Source: Otatea glauca | Lineage: Eukaryota; Streptophyta; Magnoliopsida; Poales; Poaceae | Direction: 5' to 3' | Assembly: GCA_036346275.1 (NCBI GenBank) | Contig: CM070720.1 | Coordinates: 13,555,278-13,619,277 of the forward strand | DNA length: 64,000 bases | Part shown: one piece after another, positions 46,618-57,026 of the stretch | Layout of the letters: every line of letters begins with the position of its first letter | Numbering within the stretch: position 1 is the stretch's first letter | Made by a program: the position numbers and the translations under genes | Notes under the pieces: model-generated | Databases searched by the model: none | Seen by the model: only the letters and a program-made list of their open reading frames with translations | What the model was told of the DNA's origin: nothing

Positions 46618-49019
46618 TGTAACATTCCAAAATTTGAGTTTTAGAATGTTTAAATTTGAAAATGAACCATTTGCATTTTTTTGAATTAATTTCAGCTTAA
46701 TTTGAATTTTCTATTTATGAAAGGATTTAATTTGGCTAATCTATTCATCAAACAAAAGATTTTATTTGCTATTTTTTTGAATTTATTTGCTATTTATTTG
46801 AATTTGTTTGCTATTTATTTGAATTTCTGGAATTTCCTAAATTCGGAAAATGTTTTATTTTCTAAAATCTCCGCAGCCGAATCTTTCCATGCCCACTCTT
46901 TTTTCGTCGCTCGCCCGCGCTCTGCGTCTAACTAACTCCTCTCCGCTCGGCGCAGGCTTCGCCTTCGCCCAATGAAGCCAAGGCGCTTCCGTCCGTCGCG
47001 CGCCACTTGGACAACTGGGATGCAGCCGCGTCGCCCCGCGCCGCCGCCGCCGCAGGAAACCCTAACCGCGTCAATCCCGCCGCCGCCGCTCGGTTTTCGG
47101 ATTTGGCACGCCTCCCCAGGCTATTTAAGCCGCCGCCGCACCCATCCGAGGTTTCCCTTACGCTGCCGCTCATTTTGCTCCGTCTCGCATCGCCCGAGAC
47201 GCTGCCATAGCCGAGTTCTTGCTCGACGAAGTTGCACCGCCGTCCCTAGCGCTTCTCCGTCATTTTTCTTCCTCGTCGGTGAGTCTCGCGCCGCCGCTTG
47301 CACCTCTGGTCTCCCGCGTCTCCCTCTCCCTTTTACTCCTAATCCCGCGTCATCTCATCGCATTTTGCTCCATCGGCGTTGCCTTCTTCTCTACCTCGGC
47401 GTTGACCGCGCCATGCCGCCGCCATCGCCTTCGCCGTGAGCCGTGGCCGTCCGATCTTCGTGTGCACTCCGATCGTGCCGCGCCGCTGCCTCTCGATCTC
47501 GCCCTTCGCCGTCCGATCCGCGCCCATTTGTTGGATGCGCGACGTGTGCCCCGTCCGCATTAACGTCGCCTCGTTCCCAGTGCCGCGCCGTGTGTCAGCC
47601 GTGTCATTGCCATGTGGCTGCCAAGTCAGGCCTAGCCGCCGCGTGGCTGCCACGTCAGCGTAGTCCGCCATGTCGGCATCTCCCTCCTCGGTGCTCCCGG
47701 TTCACCGTGGACACAGGCGCTGACATGTGGGCCCCACATGTTAGTCGGCTTTTGTTTTTCTTTTTATGATTTTCCGAAAAATCCCGAAATTCCAGCCAAT
47801 CGCAGAGCGCCACGTGTCCGCCTTCTGTTTTTTTTGAATTTTCTGATCTGGGAATCTTTCAGGAGCCCGTTCTCCTTCGTTCGAGCTCCGATTCCAATGA
47901 TTCAAATTTCTAAATTCATCTAAATTCAAGATCTATCTTCCAGTACCATTTTTTTCAATTTTTGAATTTTATTTGAATTTGTTTTATTTATTTGCTCTTG
48001 TTTCGCGTGTAGACGACGCAGTCGAAGTTCAAGCAAATCAGCAGTCAGAGGTAGATCTAGTAGGAGGCATCAAAGGCAAGTCTTCCTTGAACATATTGAT
48101 CCCAAATTTTACAAAATACCTATATTTTTTAAAATTATGTAATGTACTTTAAATATAGTTTTAGAGTATAGTTAAATACCTGAATTTGTTATACCCTCGT
48201 TGGTATTGATCATGTCAAACCTTTGTCACCCTAGGTAATACTAGCTATTTTATTTGGTGATAACCAATAGATTAGCATGGGTGGTAGAATTGCTTAGTCC
48301 AGCTTAAACATTTCGGTATTATGCCAGTGTGGGAATCATTTCAAACATTGTTGAATCATATTTGTGAAGTCGCGGCAATTGGTGTTGCTGCTGTTATTTA
48401 AGTGAAATAAAGTGGAAAACATGATTTAGATCAGGGCGGATGGATGTTTGGCGGGTGCAGAAAGCACGAGACCTTGGTATGTGAATGTTCTGCCCTAGTC
48501 ACTTAAGGACCGAAGCATGTGTTATCATGGACCAAGCACTACCATACAACCACAAGTCTATATGGGTACAACCTGGCAAAATAATTTGTGCGTCTCATTA
48601 TTAGCTTCGCCAGTTGGTGTGTGCCAAATGTTGGCAGGCGCAAGAGGGGGTTTCTGTACTGGGCAATTAGAACCCTAACAGCGGTGAAACCTTAGCGGAC
48701 GATGATAATAATGGGGTTGTACATTGTAAAGGCCTTGTCATGATCTCTTTGTTGACACACCAAAGGAAGTGTGTTGATAGCTTGGCAACAAGAGTCGATC
48801 ATGTCTTGTGGGTAAAGCTGTACACACTCTGCAGAGTTAAAACTAAAGTAGCCATGCCCAGGGTCAAGGACAGGAAAGGTACGCTTGCACATTGTAGATT
48901 TCATGGTTTTGTTTTAAAGGAAAATGATGGTTTGGGAATCCGTGAGCAGATGGAACTCTCGGGTTATGGTATGGCGGATGGAGCCAGTCAAGTAGATGGA
49001 ACCTATTTAGTTGATATGT

Positions 49020-52000
49020 TGTAACGACCCCCATTTTCGCAAACTTGCAAAAATGAAAATCTAATGTGCATTCCGTACTAGTCCCATGATCAGTAGCTAG
49101 TACGCACATACACACCAATTGGAATCACAACCATACAACAAATATTATTAAGCGGAAGCTATTACATAAAGAAAACTCTTACAACTCAGAGATATAGCAG
49201 CTAAAAAAGCAAGGTTTTGTAGTGTGCCCATCCAACACCAACAGGCAACTGACAAGGCATAATCCCTAGAAAGATCACGACGAAGAAAAACCCGCAACCT
49301 ACGACGAAATAAACTTTCAAAGTTTCGCTAACATATCCACCTAAAAACCACATATAAGCAAGGGTGAGTACTTTCGTACTCCGCAAGACTTGAGCAAAGC
49401 CTATAATATATGCAGGCCATTTCAAAGGAGGCTACTACAGTTAATTTGCATAAAGCAGAATTGACATTGTAAAACAAGTTATTTGCAAACGGAATTTATA
49501 AAAGCATAATTGACTGATATGAAATAAGTAAAGCATAAGTAATATTCACAACCCATCGTGAATATCGAATAATCCAGAAATGGAATCCATCAATATCGAT
49601 CCTTTGACATGAAAACAAAAGCTGCTAAACAAGTTCCAAACCACAACCCATTTTAGAAAATTAAACACTTAACTAGTGCAAGTTCACCAAGTTTCCCATG
49701 ACCGAGGGGACGGCTAATCGATTAGATTTACACTCTGCAGAGGTGTACAACTTTACCCACAAGTCATGACCTTTTCTTTTTGCCACATTTTTCACGCACC
49801 TTAGGCGTGTGGCCAGAATGTTCATGACGAAAACCTTTACATTATCTAATTTAACTTTGCACCAGCACCGGGACGATAAAACCCACGCTAAGCTGGAAGA
49901 ACTCAGAGCATAGGAATGTTAGAACTTCCCATAGACGTGGCGTACATCGTTATATTGGTAAGTGTTGTTCCCAACACCTCGGTGTGGGCACCCCGTAGAG
50001 CAAACCTCGAAAGGAAAGCCCGTACTACTTCAGCCTACCAATGTGCAAAGTTAAACTAGATAACTTAATTGGTTTAAGGAAGCCAACCAAGGAAGCACCA
50101 TAACAACACTTGTGGTTGTACGGATTGTCTTGGATCATACAACACTGAGTTCGGTCCTTAAGTTGACACGGGCGATACTCCACCCTACACTACGTGCAAA
50201 TCCCTCTGCACATCCGGCTATTGCCAATAATCGCCCGCATCAAAACCATAGTTTTATTTTGGTTTTTTAACGAAAATACCCATAACCAACAGCTTCATTT
50301 CCAACACTTTCCATTTCTCAAGAAACAAGTTTTGATCTGATCATCATCCTCATTTGTTCTAAAAGCATGGCTAAGCATGGATAAAAGTAATCGCATATAC
50401 CCATGATAACATTAAATAATGTCTAAGCTTAATCTATGGTTGTCAAGGTTCACAAGTCCATACTTATCAAGGAGGTTTTATGAGACAACAGGTATAACTA
50501 CCAGTACCACAAAATAGCAATTTTACAAAAAGTAAACACATGCATGAAACATTTTAATAAACACAATGCAAATTAAATACTGGGATCAAGATGGTTAAAG
50601 GAGGGTGCTTGCCTTGCTTATATATCGTTTACGACGAAGACGTGATCACGGCTGACGGAGGAAGGGACGTCGGATTCTACACGTCGATTGATCGGAAAAT
50701 ATAGCAAATAATAAACTTCAATAAGGGCAAAAAGAAAACAGACAGAAACTCAAATAAAGATTCATTGCAGAAAACAGGAATACTTTAGAGTTTGAATTAT
50801 TTAAGATCTCATGATTTAGATACTTACACATGCACATACTTAATGGTTTTGAGATAACAAGGCAGGGTTTTCTTTAGCAGATTATCAAATCTTGAATTAC
50901 GAATTCAAGAGGCTAAAATTATGAATTTTAGTATTTGCGATTTTGAATTATAGATGTTAAAATTATTTAGATTAGAAGAATTAAAACGCTAGTTAAGGTT
51001 ACGCTAATAGCACTTAGCCTTAAGATTTTGCATATGATGGGTTTTAAATAAGTTATAATTGATAAGCTAGCTAATTAGATTTATTTATGGGCTTTGAGAA
51101 GGTTCTGGTGGTACAAATATATTAATTATAAATTCCTTATTACAAGGTTCACTTATTCCGATTACGGTAAGGTTCACCAAACATAAACTTAGGGTTATTT
51201 GACTACTAGAGTTTATATGCAAAACATGACGAAATCAGATTATTTCTTCGGAAGTGGATAGCATATACTTTGAAGAATGTATCTAGGCTGATTTCATACA
51301 CTTTAGCTTTTAGACGAGACATTATTTTCTTAGTTGAAAATGCTTATGTGACATTAACAGGGCATGACATTAGAAGTGATTTAAAGTTGGTTTCGCGACA
51401 ATTGGCTTTTATCCGAAATGTTTTTCCTATAAGCGATCATTAGGGTCTAACATTATTTTATTTCATCCTTGCACAAACATAAGGTATTTTTGTAAAAAAC
51501 AATAAGAGTACTATTTTTCAAGGTTACTGGATTTGGTTTTATCAAATTTGAAGTTTAGTTGTGAAAGTTATAGCTATTTAAATCATGCAAGTATTAACAC
51601 TTTGACTAATAAACATTTACTATTTTATATAGTAAACTTTAAATATTGTTTTATATCTGGAAACCTTGCAATGTTAGGAGTACAACAAAACTGATTTGGT
51701 GATTATTTGAATTCATTTGATCTCTCTATTGACTATTTGATTCTATATGCATGTACATATATATTTTATATTTAGATTATTTCATATTGTTAAAGATAGT
51801 TCAAATCAAGTTCCTTTCTTAATTATTTTGGCAAATTCAGGTATCCTACTGTCATAATAGTATTCAGAAACTAAATTTTACTTATCCCTTATTTTCTTTA
51901 TTCAAATTATGCTTATTTGAATTTCTAATGCATTGAATACAATCTTTAACAGAAAGTAATTCAAACATAAGTGAAAATTAAATATTTTTATATATTTGAA

Positions 52001-54137
52001 CTTCTGGAAACATGAGTATCTCACTAAAATTAGTTTCATTCAACCCCAAGTTTGTTTACAACTTTTTAATACGTAGCACTTCTTTAAGCCTCTTCTTTAA
52101 ATTTGAATTTCAAATTTATCCAGTGAACATTTTCAAAATGTTATTGCATATTCTGAAACTACTTGATTTTATATGAATATAGAAATTGATTTCACTCAAA
52201 TTGGAGCTATAATGCAAAATCTATAGGTATTTGAATTAACTCGGGTAATGGAAATGAATTAAATTCGGGAATTACGTTTTCACAGTACTGAAGACGCCTT
52301 TCACCGGTTGAACTGGAATCACTCACGCGGCTGACAGAGAGGTCCCACGTGCAGCGACACAAAAACAGGGACGGCGCTAGGGCGTGGCGGCGACGGCTCT
52401 CCGGCGACGGTCCGGCCGAATGGGCAGCACGGTAGGCACCAGGGGGTCATGGCGCATCCGTGGGTGGAGTTGATCACCGGCGGGGACGGCCAGAGTGGGC
52501 TGCCACCGGCGGCATGCGGCGGAGGAAGGAGAGGCTTGCTGGAGAAGAAAAGGAACAGACTTCCGGTTGAATCGGTAGCACGGTAAGCTTCAGTGGGTCA
52601 CTAGGGTTCCATTTTGGCGGTCGGTTGGTCCGGAGATTGGCCGAGGGAGCACGCCACCGTGCGCCGGAGTTGGAGAAGAAGGGCGAAGGGTGCGGCGGTC
52701 GGTCGGTGAAGAAGAGCTAAATTTTTGCTGTTGTATAGGTTCACAGATGCTGTTAGATGCTCCAGATGGAAGGAATTGGAATGGGTTGCACTGAATCAAC
52801 TCAATTTGGTGTTCTCCCTCATTCGGGTTCTCAGCAAAAATGGTGAAGAATCGAGTGTTTAGTTTAGGCGTTTGGCTCTGGGAGAAGATGGAGAAACGGG
52901 GGCCTCAGTGCGACGCTACATGAGTATTTATAGGCACGAGAAGTTTGCTCTCTAGAGTTTGAACGCAAGAAGAGGTTGCGGCGGCTCTGTGCGACGTGAT
53001 GAAGTGGAGCACGAGGTCTCTCCGGCAAGAATTGACACGGAGCTGACCGAGTATGGCGCACGACCTCCAAGGATGAACGTGGCACCATTCGATTGCTTGG
53101 GTGGTGGAGTCGGCGCTGAGATGCAGTGAGGCGGTGAAGTCTCGGGCGCTCAGTCGGCAGGGCAGCACGCGCGAGAGAGAAGAAGAAAGGGGGAAAGAAG
53201 GAAACGGCGCTGACGAGCGGGTCCAGGACCACCAGTCAGCGACCAAGGCGTTTTCCCGTTGCTTCCAGCGCACCGTTACGGAAAAGGAAGCTAGCCCACA
53301 CGTCGGTGAGAGGAGGTAAGTCAGGGGATAAGCATGGCCGAGACAAGCTCCATGTGGGCATTAAATTTCCATCTATTCGCTGTCTAAATTTTATGAAACT
53401 TTTTGACCTGCATCTCCTGGTAGTCTCTAACGCCCAGTAAAAATTTTGGACTAAAATATCTTACAATGAATTAATTAAAATTCTGACACTGTGGACTTGT
53501 ACAGGATCTGTATTTCGGAATTTTATTTATTTAGGGGTGTAAATCATATTAATTATTTTCCAAACTTTTTATAGGTATTCATTTTGGCTTAAGGATATCT
53601 CCATAAAAATATCAAGTCAAAATATCAAGTGAATATTTTATAAAAATTCTGACATTAGGATTTCTAGTTTTTAATTGTTTCTGTTTTTGAATTATTAGAG
53701 GGCTTTGCCGACATGATCAAATCCTGATATTTTTACCAGGTGTAAACACTTCTATAGGGGTGCTATGGTAATTTTTATGGGTTCAGATAACTTTCGAATA
53801 TTTTACACAAATTCTGACTTGCACTGTTTCTAGTCAAAAGAGGTGACATTAATTTTATTTATCCATTTTTTTTTCTGTGCATAACAATTTTACTTGTTGA
53901 TTTTACTGGCTTACCAGTATGGTTGGGGTTTCATGGTAATTTTTCCAAAATTTATCTTTTACCATTTTATCTTATTACCATTATCCATTCTTTTAAATCT
54001 ATTTGTTTGATTTTCCAGTCAATACAAAAATCCAGAAAATTCCAAATAAATTCCATTCATGTCAAGAAAATCAGAAACAAATATATTCAAATTCAAAATA
54101 TAAATTTTTATATTATTCCATTTTTCGGGATGTTACA
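49020..54137 (-). mobile_element. LTR-Z: 5.1-kb reverse solo LTR
   Basis: It is bounded by TGTAACG (49020) and GTTACA (54137), and by perfect TATGT duplications at 49015-49019 and 54138-54142. The host LTR-X reads on across it. On the minus strand it follows the chromovirus LTR plan: TGTAACATCCCG start, AT zone, GC-rich island (about 52280-53330) with TATTTATA near 52925, later conserved blocks, and a GAGTAC..GTACTC hairpin near 49370. It is about 2 kb longer than its relatives. Much of the excess is an AT-rich, non-coding 50800-52170 stretch with no counterpart in LTR-Y. Open frames at 52590-53319 are composition shadows. Confidence 0.85.
50800..52170. other. AT-rich extra segment within LTR-Z
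   Basis: About 1.4 kb between two LTR-Z blocks that are adjacent in LTR-Y. It has no coding capacity and no clear TIRs or target duplication, so I cannot say whether it is an inserted element or an expansion peculiar to this LTR family. Confidence 0.4.
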
Positions 54138-54697
54138 TATGTCAAATTCAATTACTATTCAATTACATTTTGATCAAATGATGCTTTATGAAATTACTAT
54201 TGGTATTTACAGTTAAACTTTGTTTTATGCTAAAAGAGCCATATTATGCCTTCAATTGTTTAGCCTTGCATATAGTTATCATGCATTATGTTTCCAAGAC
54301 TTGCGGAGTACATTTTGTGCTCACCCTTGCAACATCCCCAACCTTCCACAGAAGAGTTCGCAGAAGGTGAAGCTGACTACGATTTCTACGCTTGTGGTTA
54401 CGACGAAGGTGATCCGGAATGCTAGGATGCGTACCCCAGTCAATTGCCTGTTGGACAAATGGATAGGCTTATTCTGCTTTTGTTATCTCGTTTCCGCTAT
54501 TTCTTATTGAACTCAAGCTATGATGCTGCTTATTTGTAATAATTGGCCATAAGGCTAATACTCTTTTGCTTAATTAATATTATGTGCTTCGTGATATGGA
54601 TGTGTTGTCATCACTGTTTTCACTGTGTGTGCTAGTTTTTCCTGGACTAGCATAGGTTATACACAGAGTGTTCGGATTCGGAAATCCAGTCCCGACA

Positions 54698-55055
54698 GTA
54701 CGGTATAGGCCACCCAACTGGCGACAGCTGGGAGCACTACGGATCCCCATGGAGTTCTTTCATAGTTGGGATTGAGTGGTGTCCGACAATAAATCGCAAA
54801 ATTTACACAGGTGATGTAATATGCAGAAAATATCAGACATCATTCCCGCACTACCCAGATAGGCGGAACGATCACTTGTTCCACCAGACAAACACTGCTT
54901 TCGTTAGTTAGTTCGTCAAGCAATTTCGTCACTATTGTAATGCCCTTGTAATATAATCTAATCTATTGCTTATTTTATCATCTGAACTTTTGGTGTATGT
55001 GCCCTTATATATGTTCAACAAATAATTTAAGTGCTTCGTGGGAACTATTCATAAT
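54698..55055. other. Unassigned segment after LTR-X
   Basis: It follows the LTR end directly. It may be the start of an internal region (PBS-like GGTATAGGCCAC at 54702) or flanking DNA. No frame of interest; it contains a T-rich, polyadenylation-like part near 54950-55020. Confidence 0.4.
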
Positions 55056-55670
55056 ATGAGTTGTTGTCGACTATAATACTTAGGGTTATTGCACTAGTGG
55101 AAATTAGATGCAAAGCAAGGTGTAAATTAAATATTTTTTCAGAATATGGTAGTGCATATATGAAAGATCAAATGTGGTCCATTGTTCATAAAAATTCCAT
55201 TTAGACATGATATTTTACGGGCCGTCGAAAAGGCTAAAAACATGACATGAGTTGTTGTCGACTATAATACTTAGTGTTATTGCACTAGTGGAAATTAGAT
55301 GCAAAGCAAGGTGTAAATTAAATATTTTTCCAGAATATGGTAATGCATATATGAAAGATCAAATGTGGTCTATTGTTCATAAAAATTCTATTTAGACATG
55401 ATATTTTACAGGCCGCCGAAAAGGCTAAAAAAATGACATTAGTTGTTGTCGACTATAATAATGTGCCCAGAGAACGCAATGCGTTCTCCACTTTCGGATC
55501 TCTTAGGGTTATTGCACTAGTGGAAATTAGATGCAAAGCAAGGTGTAAATTACATATTTTTCCAGAATATGGTATTGCATATATCAAAGAGCAAATCTGG
55601 TCCATTCTTCCTAAAAATTACATTTAAACATGACATTTTACGGGCTGCCGAAAAGGCTAAAAAAATCACA
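55056..55670 (+). repeat. 191-bp tandem repeat, three units
   Basis: Units at 55056-55246, 55247-55437 and 55438-55670 share GAGTTGTTGTCGACTATAAT, then TTATTGCACTAGTGGAAATT, then CAGAATATGGTA, and end GCCGAAAAGGCTAAAAA. Units 1 and 2 are 191 bp each. Unit 3 has about 43 extra bases carrying the palindrome GAGAACGCA-A-TGCGTTCTC (55470-55488). No coding meaning is evident. Confidence 0.92.
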
Positions 55671-56066
55671 CTCTCCCTGATCTCAGAATCGCACTCTCTA
55701 ATCTCCCTCTCCCACCATCGTTTTGCAATTTCTAAAAAAATCAATTCTTTAAATAATTTCAAATTATTGATTGCCCGGGCTTTTATTGGACACATTTATC
55801 AGTACCTAAGTTCAATGAGAGTTGCTCACACTTCCTCCAAAAGAAGTGTTTTAAATATCTTTACAAATTTGGATTGAAATTGTTCACATGCAATAACGCG
55901 ATTTTGCTAATCAATTAGTATCGTCATACTAATTATAATTTTACTAACACCGTCATACTAATTATAATTTTGCTAATCACGTGGAGACAACGAAATTTGC
56001 TTTCTCTTCTTTTCTAATTTTACTAACCAAATGCATGCAGCGAAATTTTTCCCGGGGGGGCCTTAG
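55671..56066. other. Unassigned AT-rich spacer
   Basis: It includes two tandem copies of CGTCATACTAATTATAATTT near 55922-55975 and a short G-run at 56054-56060. No gene recognised. Confidence 0.5.
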
Positions 56067-56222
56067 CCGAAACCTCAAAATTCGGCAAAGACTTAACCGA
56101 AAAACCAGATTTTGGGTATGGCCCACCCTTACCCAAAATCTGGTTTTTCGGTTAAGGCTTTGCCGAATTTTGAGGTTTCGGGAAAGGTTTAACGAAAAAT
56201 TAGGTTTCGGGTATGGTTGGGC
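56067..56222. repeat. 52-bp inverted repeat (hairpin) plus a third partial arm
   Basis: Arms 56067-56118 and 56130-56181 are reverse complements at 51 of 52 positions (one A/C difference), with an 11-bp loop TGGCCCACCCT. A diverged direct copy of part of the first arm follows at about 56185-56222. Arm sequence contains CCGAAACCTCAAAATTCGGC. No TA or other target duplication was found at its edges. Confidence 0.93.
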
Positions 56223-56356
56223 TTTTCATAAATACACAAACATGTTGTATCGATTTGTAATTACGGATCGTATTTTGTATTGTATTCCAAAAATTCCAAA
56301 AAACATTGAATAACAAAATGTGTTACTTAAAAATGGCTTTTGTCGCACGCAAACAT

Positions 56357-57021
56357 GTGGTATATTTTTGCAATTTGAATAAAAAAATGTATTATTTAAA
56401 CAAAAAAAATCCATCGAAGCAGAATGACGAACAACGAAATTTGATTTTTTTCCTGAAAAAATTTAATTGACAAATAATTTTTTTCCATACCTTCATATCC
56501 TAAAATACCCTAAAATGTATATTCTAGGTTCCAAAATGTTTTCTGTATTTTTTTCTAGATTTTTCTGCATAAAGGAAATTGCCTTTTTCATTTTCTCCTT
56601 GTTCCCCTTGAATTTTGAAAATTATTTAAAAATTCTCTAGAGCCTCAAAATATTTTACTTGGATCCTAAATGATGTACACTGTTTGTCCAAATATTTTCA
56701 TCTTTTTTGAAGTCTCTCCAATTTTGTTTTAAAATTTCTAAATTTTCTGGCCGAGTACACCCCATGTCGCCCTACGGTTGGGCGATTTTCCCCTTGTCGC
56801 CCTATGGTTGGGCGACTTATTTTTTTGTGTCGCCCTACGGTAGGGCGATTTCTCCTATCGCCCAATGGTAGCGCGAGTACTCCTCTCGCCCTGTCCACCT
56901 CACTGCCGAGTCAGCACTCCCCCTCTTGTCGCCTAACCAACAGACGATAGGGGTATATTTTTGAAATTTTTTGATTTCGTGGTATATTTTTGCAATTTGA
57001 ATTAAAAAATGTATTATTTAA
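56357..57021. repeat. Direct repeat pair
   Basis: GTGGTATATTTTTGCAATTT followed by GAATAAAAAAATGTATT (56357-56400) recurs at 56979-57021 with few differences. The 580 bp between them include the TCGCCC hairpin array. This could be a local duplication or an insertion that duplicated or exchanged its flank. Confidence 0.75.
56762..56890. repeat. Array of TCGCCC...GGGCGA hairpins
   Basis: Four units spaced about 34-41 bp: GTCGCCCTACGGTTGGGCGA, GTCGCCCTATGGTTGGGCGA, GTCGCCCTACGGTAGGGCGA, and a degenerate ATCGCCCAATGGTAGCGCGA. Each is a 6-bp stem with a 7-bp loop. The stem pairs are kept while loops and spacers vary. No associated gene is visible. Confidence 0.88.
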
Positions 57022-57026
57022 AAAAA

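Larger units (their letters stand above)
46618..54697 (+). repeat. LTR-X copy 2, split by a reverse solo LTR
   Basis: It runs TGTAACATTCC (46618) to 49019, is interrupted by LTR-Z, and resumes after the duplicated TATGT (54138-54142) to end ATCCAGTCCCGACA at 54697. Without the insertion it is about 2.96 kb. It shows the general plan of LTR-Y: AT zone with minisatellite (46764-46826), CG-rich island with TATTTAAG (47122-47129), AGCCCGTTCTCC, GAAACCTTAGCGG, AAGGCCTTGTCATGATCTCT and a terminal GAGTAC..GTGCTC hairpin. The flank after it is GTACGGTATAGGCCAC, which has a faint resemblance to a primer-binding site. Confidence 0.88.

Noticed and set aside
52590..53319. Possible gene in LTR-Z (two overlapping 122-codon minus frames and a plus frame)
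   Set aside because: It lies in the GC island of the solo LTR, with no domain and no splice logic.
54698..54715. Primer-binding site after LTR-X copy 2, implying a further tandem element
   Set aside because: GGTATAGGCCAC matches the PBS only weakly and no gag or pol follows, so it was not called.
56762..56890. CRISPR-like array
   Set aside because: The units are palindromes with short variable AT spacers in a plant genome, and there are no cas genes.
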